A stretch of DNA of 64,000 bases. It comes from Aliiglaciecola sp. CAU 1673. Lineage in GTDB: Bacteria; Pseudomonadota; Gammaproteobacteria; Enterobacterales; Alteromonadaceae. The translations under genes were made by a program, and so were the position numbers. The first letter of the stretch is position 1; each line of letters begins with the position of its first letter. The notes beneath the pieces were generated by a model. The model made no database searches, had not been told where the DNA came from, and saw only the letters and a program-made list of their open reading frames with translations. The stretch is taken from assembly GCF_029223185.1 (NCBI RefSeq), contig NZ_JARHUG010000014.1, positions 1-64,000 on the forward strand, given 5' to 3'. Positions 7,940 through 17,706 of the stretch are shown in pieces.

Positions 7940-8638
7940 CTAATTATCTGCTGTCACTCTGATCCGTTGCACGGTCTTTGGCGCCTGGTGTGCCTGCTGC
8001 AGCTTTTCCAGTCGTTTGTCCAATATGTTCTTAAGGGCAATCAACAGTCCCATGCCCAGGAAAGCTCCAGGCGGCAAAATTGCCAGCAGAAACTTACTAT
8101 CCGTCTCAAACAAAGTCAGTGTCAGTGCCTTGGCCCAGTCGCCAAATAAGAATTCGGCACCGTCCAACAAGGTGCCATTGCCAAGCACTTCACGCAGCCC
8201 ACCTAGGGTCATCAATACCAGGGTAAATCCCATCCCCATCATCAGCCCATCGAAGGCAGCTAATTTAACCGGGTTCTTAGAGGCGTAGGCCTCTGCGCGG
8301 CCGATAATGGCACAGTTGGTCACGATCAAGGGAATGAAAATGCCCAGGGCCTGATACAGGGTAAAAGTGAAGGCGTTCATTAATAGCTGCACCACTGTTA
8401 CAAAGGCGGCAATGATCATCACGAAAATAGGGATACGCACTTCTTTGGGGACGAGGTTGCGTACCAGGGATACAGTGGTATTGGAGCCAATCAGCACCAA
8501 GGTGGTCGCCAGGCCCAGTCCCAGGCCATTGATGACGGTACCGGTAACGGCCAGAAGGGGACACAGGCCAAGTAATTGCACCAGTGCTGCGTTGTTTTTC
8601 CAAAGGCCCTGCCAGGTCAGTTCTTTAAATTCACTCAT
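7940..8638 (-). CDS. rsxE: Rsx/Rnf electron transport subunit E
   Basis: A 232-residue inner-membrane protein with about six hydrophobic helices, paralogous to RsxA and to NqrD. The start ATG (8638, MSEFKELTW) overlaps the 3' end of rsxG by 8 bases, which implies translational coupling; longer in-frame extensions into rsxG are not homologous. Together with RsxA it holds a [2Fe-2S] cluster inside the membrane in Rnf/Nqr complexes (family knowledge). NGLGLG and TTNxC-type segments ([18 protein letters not shown]) are conserved. Confidence 0.96.
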   Translation of the reverse strand: MSEFKELTWQGLWKNNAALVQLLGLCPLLAVTGTVINGLGLGLATTLVLIGSNTTVSLVRNLVPKEVRIPIFVMIIAAFVTVVQLLMNAFTFTLYQALGIFIPLIVTNCAIIGRAEAYASKNPVKLAAFDGLMMGMGFTLVLMTLGGLREVLGNGTLLDGAEFLFGDWAKALTLTLFETDSKFLLAILPPGAFLGMGLLIALKNILDKRLEKLQQAHQAPKTVQRIRVTADN

Positions 8639-9272
8639 TGGACTCTCCGGATGCGCAGGCATTGGGGGCAGCGAACAGCTGCTCTTGATTGGCCATGGCA
8701 AATTCTAACGCTTGGCCGACCGCAGAGACCACCGCCCGGGGCGTAATAGTGGCGCCGGTAAATTGATCGAACTGGCCTCCATCCTTTTTTACTGCCCAGC
8801 TGGCGCTGTTTTGCGGATCGTATTGCAAGCCATCGAAGCCCTGGATCCAGTCACTGATACGAAGCTCAATCTTATCGCCAAGACCCGGGGTCTCCTGATG
8901 TTTCAGCGCCCTGACGCCGCTGATATGGCCACTTACTTCCATGCCCACCAATAACTCGATATTGCCATTGTAGCCATTGGGCGCCACGGCGGAGATGGCC
9001 AGGGCCGCAGGTTCGCCCGATAACGTGGCGCGATAGATGGTGCGCGACTGGCGATCTCCCAATTGCGGATCGGATACCTGAACACAATCATGTTCAATGG
9101 CGTTATCGTGCAGACGCACAGGCACAATGCTGGCTAATATCGCCTGCAGCTGCTGCTTCTCCTGACTTTGGATAAGCCCGCTGGTGAGCAGGTGGGTCAG
9201 GGCTATGATGCCAGTGGTCGCCAAAGCGAAGGCGCCAAGGATGAGACCATTGCGTTTAATGCTTAGGATCAT
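8631..9272 (-). CDS. rsxG: Rsx/Rnf electron transport subunit G
   Basis: A 213-residue protein with one N-terminal transmembrane helix (about residues 8-30) and a periplasmic FMN domain. The flavinylation motif (S/T)GAT is at residues 172-175 ([11 protein letters not shown]), with Thr175 the expected phosphoester-linked FMN site. GLGDKI and the DQFTGATIT region are typical of RnfG/NqrC. It overlaps rsxD by 4 bases and rsxE by 8. FMN would be attached by an ApbE-type transferase, which is not in this window. Confidence 0.96.
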   Translation of the reverse strand: MILSIKRNGLILGAFALATTGIIALTHLLTSGLIQSQEKQQLQAILASIVPVRLHDNAIEHDCVQVSDPQLGDRQSRTIYRATLSGEPAALAISAVAPNGYNGNIELLVGMEVSGHISGVRALKHQETPGLGDKIELRISDWIQGFDGLQYDPQNSASWAVKKDGGQFDQFTGATITPRAVVSAVGQALEFAMANQEQLFAAPNACASGESNE

Positions 9273-10330
9273 CGGCCTTTACTCCTGTGCCCATAAACCC
9301 GGGGACGGGTGTAATAGTCGAGCAGGGGCACGGCCATATTCATGATCACCACAGCAAACGCGATAGCATCAGGGTAACCACCCCAGGTGCGGATGATGAC
9401 TACCCAAAGGCCGATGAGGGCACCGTAAATCAGGCGACCTTTATTGGTGGTACAGGCGGAAACCGGATCGGTAGCAATAAAAAAGGCGCCGAGCATGGTG
9501 CCGCCGCTAAAAAGATGAAACCAGACGCTGGCAAAGGTATCGGCACTTGATAGGTGCAGTGCGCCAGCGCAGAGCCCGATAGCAGCTAGCATACTGACAG
9601 GAATGTGCCAGTTAATGGCTTTGGCCTTAAGCAATACCAGGCCACCGGCCAGGTAGGCCATATTGACCCAGAACCAGCCGATACCCGCTTCTCCTTCAAA
9701 GGCCGGCTTGGCTATCGCCTCATCAAAGGTGATACCCCGGCCAAGTGCCGTTTTGACACTATCCAGGGGCGTGGCCATGGTAAAGCCGTCGGCGGTGGCT
9801 CTTAACTGCTCCAGACTGTACCCTTCGGTAGTAAAACCGGTGAAGATGACGCTGAGCGCATCCCACAAACTATAGTCCTGCATGGTCAGCGATTGTGGCG
9901 GCAACCAGGCGGTCATGGCCACCGGGAAAGACACCAACAGCATCACATAAGCTGCCATGGCGGGATTAAATAAGTTAAAGCCCAGGCCGCCATAAAGCTG
10001 CTTCACTACCGCGATGGCAAAAAATGCGCCGATGGCCGTCACCCACCAGGGTGCAAGGGGCGGTAAGCACAGGGCTAACAATAAGGCTGTCAGCAGGGCG
10101 CTGCAATCGGCAACAGCACGTTCGAAATCCCGTTTACGGAGCTCCAGGATAGCGATTTCCGTGACCAGGGCCACGGCGGCGGCGATACAAAACTGAACCA
10201 GTGTGCCCCAACCAAAAAACCAAATTTGTGCGGCAAAACCCGGTACTGCACAGTAGCAGACCAGACGCATTAAATCGCCGGTGCTGCGCTGGGTACGCTG
10301 GTGAGGGGAACTGGCTACCCTGAAGCTCAT
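9269..10330 (-). CDS. rsxD: Rsx/Rnf electron transport subunit D
   Basis: A 353-residue polytopic membrane protein (roughly ten hydrophobic segments) of the NqrB/RnfD family. The covalent-FMN threonine is expected at Thr187 in [12 protein letters not shown], the same position as reported for Vibrio Rnf[13 protein letters not shown] and [18 protein letters not shown] are conserved family segments. It overlaps rsxC and rsxG by 4 bases each, so the genes are probably co-translated. Confidence 0.96.
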   Translation of the reverse strand: MSFRVASSPHQRTQRSTGDLMRLVCYCAVPGFAAQIWFFGWGTLVQFCIAAAVALVTEIAILELRKRDFERAVADCSALLTALLLALCLPPLAPWWVTAIGAFFAIAVVKQLYGGLGFNLFNPAMAAYVMLLVSFPVAMTAWLPPQSLTMQDYSLWDALSVIFTGFTTEGYSLEQLRATADGFTMATPLDSVKTALGRGITFDEAIAKPAFEGEAGIGWFWVNMAYLAGGLVLLKAKAINWHIPVSMLAAIGLCAGALHLSSADTFASVWFHLFSGGTMLGAFFIATDPVSACTTNKGRLIYGALIGLWVVIIRTWGGYPDAIAFAVVIMNMAVPLLDYYTRPRVYGHRSKGR

Positions 10331-12729
10331 GAATCTGTTTTGTCCTGTTGTTTACGTTGTTTGGCCTTGGCGATGGCCGCCGCGACACGGCGTTTCTTGT
10401 CCTCTTCTGAGGACAAGGCTGGCGCTGTTGTCTGAGGCTCGGATTTGGTAATGGCCTCTTGCTCCTGAGCTGGGGACTCAGCATCCGATGTTTTAGCTGC
10501 AGCCCTGGCCTTGGCTTTGGCAATGGCTGCCGCCACTTTGGCTTGCTTGTCATTGGCCGCTGCATCGGCATCACTGGTTTTCATCGGTGCCGTTTTCTTG
10601 GCGCGTTGATGAGTCTTGGGCGCCCCTTGGTCGGCTGCGGGCTTCTCTTCGCTGTCTTTGACGACAGTACTGCGCTGTGCGCCAGCCCTTTCCTGTGCTT
10701 TCGCCTTTGCCCTGGCAACGGCGGCGGCCACTTTCGCCTGTTTGTCATCGTCAGCCGCGGCAGATTCCGGCTCTGCTTTCATCGAAGAAGAGGGGGCAGA
10801 CTCGCTTGGCTCTGATTCGCCTGATTTTGCTGCTTTGGCCTTGGCTCTGGCCACGGTCGCTGCAATCTTGGCTTGCTTACTTTCTGCTTCGTTTGTTTCC
10901 TGTTTCTGTGCTGGAGCTGCGGCTGTTGCAGCAGTGGGGGCCTGCTTTGCTGCCGCCCTGGCTTTGGCTCTCGCTACGGCGGCGGCTACTTTAGCCTTTT
11001 GCTCATTCTCAGTGGTAGATGAGTTGGACGCGCTCTCTGGTTGTGCATCTGGCTCAGCAATCGGAGCTTGTTCGTCACTTGGTGTCTGGCCTTTAGCCGC
11101 AGCCTTGGCTTTAGCGCGGGCGAGGGCTGCGGCCACTTTGGCTTTATTGTCCTGGGCTGCCGTCTCTGCTCCATCGCTGGCATTTTCCTGGCGCTTCGCT
11201 TTGGCTCTTGCCAATGCTTCAGCGACGCTGGCTTTGGGGGTAACGCTTTGATTATCCATGGCCTGGCGCCTGGCCTCAGCGGCTTTTTGGTGACGTGCTT
11301 CGCGCTCTGCTCTTTCCTGCTCAAGGCGCGCCTTACGGGCTTCAAAGCGCTCACGGGCCTTATCCGCTTTGTGTTTTTCCTCTTCCTGCGCGCGGATTTC
11401 GGCTTTGGCTACCCTGTAGTAATGTACCAACGGAATTTCACTGGGGCACACATAGGCGCAGGCACCGCATTCAATGCAGTCAAAAAGTTGGTAGTCCTGT
11501 GCCTTATCCAGTTCCTTGGCTTTACTATGCCAATAGAGTTGTTGAGGCAACAAGCTGGCCGGACAGGCATCGGCACAAGCACTGCAGCGAATGCAGGGCT
11601 GTTCCCCCTGTCCCTGGGGCATTTCAAAGTCGGTCGGGGCAAGAATACAGTTGGTGATTTTGACCACTGGCACTTGTTCACTGGCCAGGTTAAAGCCCAT
11701 CATCGGGCCTCCCATGATCAAGCGCTGATGCGCCTGACGCTCGCCATGATACTGGGCATAGTCGAGCAGATGAGACACTGGGGTGCCAAGTAGCGCCCAA
11801 ACGTTTCCGGGTCTGTCCATGGTTTGACCGGTCAGGGTGACAACCCTCTGAATAAGGGGTTTGCCAGCAAAAATCGCATCGGCAATAGCATAGCAGGTAC
11901 CAACGTTCTGCATGATCACGCCGACGTCGATTGGCAAGCCTTTACTCGGCACTTCGCGTCCGGTCAGTATTTGAATCAACTGCTTTTCACCACCGGCAGG
12001 GTATTTGGTTTCTACCTTGCAGATCACATAGTCAGGGTTTTCCTGACAGGCCACCTGCATGGCCTCGATGGCCTGGGGTTTGTTGTCCTCGATAGCAATC
12101 AACACATACTTGGGTTGTAGCAGGTGACAGATAACGTCAATGCCTTGCCTTATTTGCCAGGCATGTTCACGCATCAACCTATCGTCGGCGCTGATATAGG
12201 GCTCGCACTCGATACCGTTGATGATCAGAAACTCGGCATCTTTCTTCGGCGCCACTTTAATATGGGTGGGGAAACCAGCTCCTCCCATGCCACTGATACC
12301 CGCATCACATAAGGCCTGTACTACCATGGCTTTTGGATGCTGCTGATAATCTGTCATCGGTGACAGTGGCTGCCAGCGATCCAGGCCATCGGTGGTGATC
12401 TCAACGGTCATTTCCGCCAAGCCGGAAGGATGTGCGGAAACGTGCGGGCCGATGGCAGTGATCTCACCGGAACTTGGAGCATGCACCGGTACTGCAAAAG
12501 GATTCATACTGCGGGTAAGAGGCTGACCTTTTAGGACCTTATCACCGAGCTTGACGGCAATCTGGCCCTCGACCCCTATGTGTTGTTTGACCGTGACATA
12601 GAGTTTTTCCGGCACTGGCATACGCGCGATTGGGGTCTGGTTGGACAATTCCTTGCGCTGTGGAGGGTACACCCCACCTGGAAAATCGGAAAAACGGCCC
12701 TGGCGAATTCTGTCTATCAGAGAATGCAT
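10327..12729 (-). CDS. rsxC: Rsx/Rnf electron transport subunit C, long repeat tail
   Basis: An 800-residue peripheral subunit. Residues ~1-440 carry the NADH/FMN-binding core ([36 protein letters not shown]) and two ferredoxin-type [4Fe-4S] sites ([12 protein letters not shown] and [12 protein letters not shown]). The remaining ~350 residues are a charged coiled-coil-like stretch followed by seven repeats of the pattern KAKVAAA-(L/V/I)-A-(R/K)-AKA-(K/R), separated by acidic, Ser/Pro/Glu-rich linkers. RsxC proteins of Gammaproteobacteria often have such alanine/lysine tails of variable length. The repeats produce long spurious reading frames on the other strand. It lies 10 bases after rsxB. 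Confidence 0.96.
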   Translation of the reverse strand: MHSLIDRIRQGRFSDFPGGVYPPQRKELSNQTPIARMPVPEKLYVTVKQHIGVEGQIAVKLGDKVLKGQPLTRSMNPFAVPVHAPSSGEITAIGPHVSAHPSGLAEMTVEITTDGLDRWQPLSPMTDYQQHPKAMVVQALCDAGISGMGGAGFPTHIKVAPKKDAEFLIINGIECEPYISADDRLMREHAWQIRQGIDVICHLLQPKYVLIAIEDNKPQAIEAMQVACQENPDYVICKVETKYPAGGEKQLIQILTGREVPSKGLPIDVGVIMQNVGTCYAIADAIFAGKPLIQRVVTLTGQTMDRPGNVWALLGTPVSHLLDYAQYHGERQAHQRLIMGGPMMGFNLASEQVPVVKITNCILAPTDFEMPQGQGEQPCIRCSACADACPASLLPQQLYWHSKAKELDKAQDYQLFDCIECGACAYVCPSEIPLVHYYRVAKAEIRAQEEEKHKADKARERFEARKARLEQERAEREARHQKAAEARRQAMDNQSVTPKASVAEALARAKAKRQENASDGAETAAQDNKAKVAAALARAKAKAAAKGQTPSDEQAPIAEPDAQPESASNSSTTENEQKAKVAAAVARAKARAAAKQAPTAATAAAPAQKQETNEAESKQAKIAATVARAKAKAAKSGESEPSESAPSSSMKAEPESAAADDDKQAKVAAAVARAKAKAQERAGAQRSTVVKDSEEKPAADQGAPKTHQRAKKTAPMKTSDADAAANDKQAKVAAAIAKAKARAAAKTSDAESPAQEQEAITKSEPQTTAPALSSEEDKKRRVAAAIAKAKQRKQQDKTDS

Positions 12730-12739
12730 CTACTTACCT

Positions 12740-13294
12740 CTAGTCCAGAACCTTGACCGGGATGGAGCTAAGCTGCCATCGCCAGGAAGACGCGGTTTCC
12801 TTGACCGGTACCATGTCGATACAATCCACGGGGCAGGGCTCAACACAAAGATCACAGCCTGTGCACTCATCCGTCAGCACGGTATGCATCTGCTTGGTGG
12901 CGCCGACGATGGCATCTACCGGACAGGCCTGGATGCATTTGGTACAACCGATGCACTCATCCTCGCGGATAAATGCAACCTTTTTGACATCCTCGCTGCC
13001 GTGTGCGGCATCCAATGGTTTGGCTTCGACGCCCATCAAATCGGCCAGTTTGCGGATAGTGGACTCCCCTCCCGGAGGACATTTATTGATCTCATCCCCT
13101 TCGGCAATGGCCTGGGCGTAAGGCCGGCAGCCAGGGTAGCCGCACTGGCCGCACTGGGTTTGCGGTAGGATGGCATCTATCTGATCCACCAGAGGATCCG
13201 CTTCTACCTTAAAACGCACCGCGGCAAAGCCTAAAATCATGCCAAACACCAGAGCCAGCAGGCCAATGGCGGCAACTGCATAGAGTATGGTCAT
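12740..13294 (-). CDS. rsxB: Rsx/Rnf electron transport subunit B
   Basis: A 184-residue ferredoxin-like subunit with an N-terminal membrane anchor (~1-25), a Fe-S (4Fe4S) domain with C-x2-C-x4-C (CGQCGYPGC) and a later Cys at KCPPGG, and two [4Fe-4S] ferredoxin motifs ([24 protein letters not shown]). It passes electrons from RsxC to the membrane subunits. It overlaps rsxA by 4 bases. The C-terminus is short compared with the Pseudomonas type and matches enterobacterial RsxB. Confidence 0.97.
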   Translation of the reverse strand: MTILYAVAAIGLLALVFGMILGFAAVRFKVEADPLVDQIDAILPQTQCGQCGYPGCRPYAQAIAEGDEINKCPPGGESTIRKLADLMGVEAKPLDAAHGSEDVKKVAFIREDECIGCTKCIQACPVDAIVGATKQMHTVLTDECTGCDLCVEPCPVDCIDMVPVKETASSWRWQLSSIPVKVLD

Positions 13295-13875
13295 GACAGT
13301 TTGACCAATCCGGTAAAGCCCATAAAGGCCAGAGACATCAAACCGGCCGTGACCATGGCAATAGATGCGCCTTTGAAAGGCTGCGGCACATCGGCGGCGG
13401 CCAAACGTTCACGCATGGCGGCAAACAATACCAACACTAGGGAGAAGCCCACCGCCGCACCAAAACCGTACACCACAGACTGCATAAAGTTGTGCTGCTC
13501 ACGGATGTTTAGCAAGGCCACACCCAACACCGCACAATTGGTGGTGATCAAGGGCAAGAAGATGCCCAACAACCGATAGAGAGTGGGGCTGGTTTTATGC
13601 ACAACCATCTCGGTAAATTGCACCACCACAGCGATGACCAGAATAAAACTCAGGGTGCGCAGATAGCCGATATCCAGTGGCTGCAGGATATAGACCTCCA
13701 CCAGATAGCTACTCAGGGATGCCAGCGTCAGGACGAAGGTAGTGGCCAATGACATGCCGATGGCGGTCTCCAATTTGCTGGAAACCCCCATAAAAGGACA
13801 CAGGCCCAAAAAATTGACCAACACAAAGTTATTGACCAGTACCGTGCCAATCAGCAGCAGTATGTAATCAGTCAT
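13291..13875 (-). CDS. rsxA: Rsx/Rnf electron transport subunit A
   Basis: A 194-residue inner-membrane protein with about six transmembrane helices, first gene of the rsxABCDGE-nth operon. Conserved segments [18 protein letters not shown] and [15 protein letters not shown] carry the cysteines that with RsxE bind a membrane-embedded iron-sulphur site (family knowledge). In enterobacteria the complex keeps SoxR reduced; in vibrios Rnf is an ion pump. No soxR is nearby, so either role is open here. The operon promoter must lie in 13876-14152. Confidence 0.97.
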   Translation of the reverse strand: MTDYILLLIGTVLVNNFVLVNFLGLCPFMGVSSKLETAIGMSLATTFVLTLASLSSYLVEVYILQPLDIGYLRTLSFILVIAVVVQFTEMVVHKTSPTLYRLLGIFLPLITTNCAVLGVALLNIREQHNFMQSVVYGFGAAVGFSLVLVLFAAMRERLAAADVPQPFKGASIAMVTAGLMSLAFMGFTGLVKLS

Positions 13876-14152
13876 GCACCAGCTAATAATAGCGAAAAGA
13901 GTGCCAACATTATCTGATTTTACGCCTGGATTAACAACTTGATATTTATAGGTTTATTCAAGGCATTCGCGGTTACTATTTGCTCTATGGGTAACCCAGA
14001 AAACCCCTTTCCTGCACTGACCCTATCAACGCTTGTTGGTGTAACTATATGATTAATTAGAAAAATATTTTCAAAGCCGTAGATCTATACTACTTAATTT
14101 ACTGTAGTACTTCTGTAGTGAAATTAACCTATTTAATGCAAGGGAGGTCCCA

Positions 14153-14344
14153 ATGAATTTGGATATCGCACAAGGTAAATGGCGTCAGTTAACAGGCAAA
14201 GTCAAACAGAAGTGGGCTGAGCTATCGAATGATGAGATAGCTGACATCGAGGGCAAGTTCGAGAATTTCTATGGCACTATGCAGGAAAAGTATGGCATGA
14301 CCAAGGAAGAGGCTGAGCGTGCTTTTGAGGAATTGTCGCACTAG
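14153..14344 (+). CDS. CsbD-like stress protein
   Basis: A 63-residue CsbD/YjbJ-family protein: NLDIAQGKWRQLTGKVKQKW at the start and a basic/acidic helical body. Members are abundant general-stress proteins of unknown molecular function. A good ribosome site (GGGAGGT) lies before ATG. The mechanosensitive channel gene follows after 51 bases in the same direction, so both may belong to one osmotic/envelope-stress transcript. The upstream region has a repeated CTGTAGT (14102-14118 region) but no clear promoter. Confidence 0.9.
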   Translation: MNLDIAQGKWRQLTGKVKQKWAELSNDEIADIEGKFENFYGTMQEKYGMTKEEAERAFEELSH

Positions 14345-14395
14345 CCAAAGTAGTCGCCAAACAACGATCTTACTGACAACTGACAGAAGGTTTTT

Positions 14396-15312
14396 ATGGA
14401 ACTACAGTCCGGGAGCCATTACTGGCAATTAATCATAGACAAATTACATAGCTGGTTGGAAATAGCTATCAAGCATGTGCCCAATGTGTTGGTTGCCCTG
14501 TTGATTGCCGTGGCTTTTGCGATCGTCGCCCGCGGCGTGGGCCGAGCGACAGAAGCCCTCCTCAGGCGCTCATTAGAGTCACAGCAGATTGCTGATTTGC
14601 TGGCGTCGATAGTTAAAGTGCTCGTGCTTGGTATGGGCCTCTTTATGGCCCTGGATTTTGTCGGACTTCAAGGCACCGTCACGTCGTTACTGGCTGGCGC
14701 AGGCATCATCGGATTGGCTCTGGGATTTGCTTTTCAGGATATGACCGAGAACTTGATTGCCGGCATAGTGATGGGCATACGCAAACCCTTCAGTTTGGGG
14801 GATGTGATTAAAACTGAGCAAGTATTTGGCAAGGTCACGGCAATCAATCTGCGCAGCACCTTTATTCAGACGTTTTCCGGACAACTACAAATTGTGCCGA
14901 ATAAAGTACTGTTTCGTAACGTTTTGAGCAACTACAGCCGATTAGGCGAAAGGCGCGTAGAGGTGCCTGTGGGTATTTCTTATGCCGATGATCCCGCTGA
15001 GGAGGCTGAGGTGATTGTTAATGCGGTGAAAGCCTGCGAGTTTGTCATTCGTCCACAAGACGTGGCGGTTTACGCAACGGGATTCGGAGAGTCCAGTGTC
15101 GATTTGATGCTGTGGTTTTGGATCCGCTACAGCCATGAGAGCGAGTTCGTTGCCGCCAGGCATCACGCCTTACTGGCTATCAACGTAGTCTGGAAGACGC
15201 CAATATCCTTATCCCTTTTCCCATTCGTACATTGGACTTTGGGGCAAAAGGTGGCCTGACATTGGATAAGATTCTTAAGGAAAACTCAGGAAAACAACAA
15301 AGCGAGAGATAA
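14396..15312 (+). pseudogene. MscS-type mechanosensitive channel, frameshifted C-terminus
   Basis: Small-conductance mechanosensitive channel. The uninterrupted frame runs 14396-15259 (287 residues): N-terminal helices at ~28-50 and ~65-85, the pore helix TM3 (GAGIIGLALGFAFQDMTENL), then the beta domain (LGDVIK...VTAINLRSTFIQ...VPNK...NYSR). After AINV near residue 263 the reading turns unlike the family (VWKTPISLSLF), whereas from 15187 the other frame reads SLEDANILIPFPIRTLDFGAKGG and continues to a TAA at 15310-15312. That is the expected end of the family's C-terminal domain, so one base appears lost near 15185-15188, by mutation or sequencing error. The product made would still contain the whole pore but a wrong last 25 residues. 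Confidence 0.8.
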
Positions 15313-15326
15313 AACCTGTGAGAAGG

Positions 15327-15403
15327 TGGCTCCCCCTCCCCGACTCGAACGGGGGACCTGCGGATTAACAGTCCGTCGCTCTAACCAACTGAGCTAAGGG
15401 GGA
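15327..15403 (-). tRNA. tRNA-Asn (GTT), copy 2 of the tandem
   Basis: 77 bases including an encoded CCA. The acceptor stem TCCCCCT pairs fully with AGGGGGA, discriminator G; D-loop TTAGCTCAGTTGG, anticodon loop ACTGTTAAT (anticodon GTT at the centre) and T-loop GTTCGAGTC are all canonical. It lies 29 bases downstream of an identical copy and is probably processed from the same precursor. Confidence 0.97.
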
Positions 15404-15432
15404 ATCGAAAAGTGCGTTGTGCTTCGTGAAGT

Positions 15433-15509
15433 TGGCTCCCCCTCCCCGACTCGAACGGGGGACCTGCGGATTAACAGTCCGTCGCTCTAACCAACTGAGC
15501 TAAGGGGGA
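15433..15509 (-). tRNA. tRNA-Asn (GTT), copy 1 of the tandem
   Basis: Identical in sequence to the gene at 15327-15403, with encoded CCA and anticodon GTT. It is the first tRNA after the promoter at 15571-15599. Confidence 0.97.
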
Positions 15510-15570
15510 GCAGATTTTCACGTTGCAACCTGTTTGCTGATACCCACAGGCTGTTTTTCAACGGAGGCGA

Positions 15571-15599
15571 AGTTTAATGAGGGGGAGTATGGGTGTCAA
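15571..15599 (-). promoter_or_regulatory. Sigma-70 promoter for the tRNA-Asn tandem
   Basis: On the minus strand a perfect -35 box TTGACA (15594-15599) and a -10 box TAAACT (15571-15576) are separated by exactly 17 bases. A GC-rich discriminator (TTCGCCTCCG) follows, as in stringently controlled stable-RNA promoters. Transcription would begin near 15564, about 55 bases before the first tRNA. Confidence 0.8.
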
Positions 15600-16332
15600 C
15601 AGTCATGATGATTATTTTTGTCGGCATTAATGCGTTCGCTTATTTGCTGGGCAACTGGGGTGTTTTTTGAGCTGCTAAAAACGTCTTTACGCTACTCCAA
15701 TGCGTGAAGAGTCTTTTGCCGCGCGGGTAGTCAATGGGTAATAATTTAGTGAATAAAAAAAAGATTCCTTATTAGCTTTTCATCTTAAAAAAATCTTGAT
15801 GCATGTATGGATGGACAGTGTTTAACAATTTTGAAACAAGGCAACCGAACTCGGCAGGTAAGTAGTGACTCACAAAATTTTGTCCACAGATCGGCACAGC
15901 AGGCGAGCCCATTGGTCGGATCTGAGTTATCCACTAAAACTGTGGATAACTATGTTGATGAAAAATGCAGAAACGCCGTGAAGATAGGGAATTCGCTGTC
16001 AAGTCGTAATCCTTAAAAAAGCCGATTTAAATTAAAATGTTATAAATAACAATGGGATAGATTTTGTTTTGTATGATGAATGGTCATTGTGCTGAAAATT
16101 TGTTCCCTGACCAATTTTTTTGTTAGTTATTTTGCGATCATTACCAGGCTGGCTACGGGATCTGCGGATCTTCAAGCAGAAAATCGCTGTAGCATTCAAG
16201 CACTTTTTGTCTTCGCTATTGCGGACCTATTAGAAAGGCCGCTATGGATGACCGATTTGAAGCCGCCACCGACATGGTTTTCTGTGCTTCGGTAACTTAA
16301 GATATGCCTCTTGCCGATCGCCAGAGTGAAAC
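15600..16332. other. Long non-coding AT-rich interval
   Basis: About 730 bases between the tRNA promoter and the MATE gene. Short open frames exist (15807-16016, 16080-16295) but have no ribosome site or recognisable product. The notable content is a group of three DnaA-box-like sequences at 15880-15949 bordered by A/T-rich runs at 15735-15790 and 16010-16080, plus several GATC sites. The promoter of the downstream MATE gene must also lie here. Confidence 0.6.
15880..15950. promoter_or_regulatory. DnaA-box-like cluster
   Basis: Three 9-mers resembling the DnaA box TTATCCACA lie within 70 bases: TTGTCCACA (15880-15888, one mismatch), TTATCCACT (15927-15935, one mismatch) and, on the minus strand, a perfect TTATCCACA (15941-15949). 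The last two form an inverted repeat GTTATCCAC-N7-GTGGATAAC (15926-15950). The true origin normally lies near dnaA/mnmG, which are absent, so this is more likely a titration or regulatory site. Confidence 0.55.
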
Positions 16333-17706
16333 ATGACCCAATCCAGCAAACCTGACCTCATCCATGGCCCCATTGCTCAAACCTTAAGGGCAATGACCGT
16401 GCCTATGATTCTCGGAATGGTCATGCTGATGACCTTTGGTTTGGTGGATACATTTTTCGTCAGCTTACTGGGCACGGATCAACTGGCAGCCATCAGTTTT
16501 ACCTTTCCGGTGACCTTTACCCTGATCAGCCTGAATATCGGTTTGGGTATCGGTACCTCGGCCACCATCGCCCGGTTTTTGGGTGCCGGCAAATCGCATC
16601 TGGCCAAGGAGTATGGTACCGGCGCTCTGATGCTGTCTTTCTTGTTAGTCGGTGTGCTGGCGGTAATTGGCTTTTTCACCATAGAGCCGATTTTCCGCCT
16701 GATAGGTGCCACAGAAACGGAAATGCCCTACATACGTGATTATATGCAAGTGTGGTACCTGGCAGGGGCGTTGCTGGCAATGCCAATGGTAGGTAATAGC
16801 GTACTTAGGGCAAGTGGAGACACCAAAACCCCCAGCATCATTATGGCCTTTGGCGGCCTTATCAATGCCGTGTTAGACCCCTTGCTGATTTTTGGCTGGG
16901 GACCTTTCCCGGCGCTGGGGATCCAAGGGGCGGCCATCGCCACGCTTATCGCCTGGGCGGTGGGGTGCACCTATATTATCTACTTGTTGGCGATCAAACG
17001 GGGGCTGATCCTGCCGCGGCTACTGACTCTGGCCGAACTGCGCATGACCAGCAAGGATATTCTTAAAATTGGCTTGCCGGCCGCCGGCGCCAATATGCTC
17101 ACGCCGCTCGCCACCGGTGTGCTGACGGCCATTATTGCCGGCTATGGCTCTGAAGCCGTGGCAGCCTGGGGGGTTGGGGGGCGTTTGGAGTCCATCGCCT
17201 GTATCGTCGTATTGGCTTTATCCATGAGCCTGCCGCCTTTTATCAGCCAAAACTATGGTGCCGGCCGATTGGACAGAGTGAAAGACGGCTATTTGATGTG
17301 TTTGCGCTTTGTTATGCTCTGGCAGATAGGGATTTTCTTACTGATGTGGTTCGCCTCGCCGCTCATCGCCATGGCCTTTGCCGAAGAGCAAAAAGTGGCT
17401 GAGTTGATTCGTTTGTTTCTGATGGTGGTGCCATTAGGTTATGGCTTACAAGGGGTGATCATCCTCACTAATTCCTCCTTTAATGCTATGCACAAGCCCA
17501 TGAGTGCGCTACTGCTGAGTATCTTGCGTTTGTTTGTGTTCTTAGTCCCTATTTCTTACCTGGGCAGTCAGCTTTATGACTTACCCGGGATGTTCTGGGC
17601 TGGTGTGCTGGCCAATCTTTTAACAGCCTGCCTGGCATTTATGTGGTTTCGGCGCTTGTTGCGGGAAGAAGCTGCCGTGCAGATGGCCGAGGGAGTGAGT
17701 GGATGA
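16333..17706 (+). CDS. MATE family efflux transporter
   Basis: A 457-residue inner-membrane antiporter with about 12 hydrophobic helices in two similar halves (MatE domains at ~17-177 and ~240-400). It exports drugs or metabolites in exchange for Na+ or H+. Typical segments are [23 protein letters not shown] and [13 protein letters not shown]. It overlaps uvrB by 4 bases (ATGA), so the two genes are probably translated together, although there is no functional link known. Substrate cannot be predicted. Confidence 0.92.
   Translation: MTQSSKPDLIHGPIAQTLRAMTVPMILGMVMLMTFGLVDTFFVSLLGTDQLAAISFTFPVTFTLISLNIGLGIGTSATIARFLGAGKSHLAKEYGTGALMLSFLLVGVLAVIGFFTIEPIFRLIGATETEMPYIRDYMQVWYLAGALLAMPMVGNSVLRASGDTKTPSIIMAFGGLINAVLDPLLIFGWGPFPALGIQGAAIATLIAWAVGCTYIIYLLAIKRGLILPRLLTLAELRMTSKDILKIGLPAAGANMLTPLATGVLTAIIAGYGSEAVAAWGVGGRLESIACIVVLALSMSLPPFISQNYGAGRLDRVKDGYLMCLRFVMLWQIGIFLLMWFASPLIAMAFAEEQKVAELIRLFLMVVPLGYGLQGVIILTNSSFNAMHKPMSALLLSILRLFVFLVPISYLGSQLYDLPGMFWAGVLANLLTACLAFMWFRRLLREEAAVQMAEGVSG

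Noticed and set aside
10459-11251. Long plus-strand frames opposite rsxC
   Set aside because: They are antisense shadows of the Ala/Lys repeat tail, with biased low-complexity composition and no ribosome sites.
15327-15509. Integration site of a genomic island at the tRNA-Asn pair
   Set aside because: No integrase, no partial tRNA duplicate and no compositional change on either side.
15880-15950. Chromosomal replication origin
   Set aside because: No dnaA, dnaN, mnmG or rsmG nearby and only three boxes; kept as a DnaA-site cluster instead.
15807-16295. Two short plus-strand frames in the DnaA-box interval
   Set aside because: No ribosome site, no family, and A/T-rich non-coding character.
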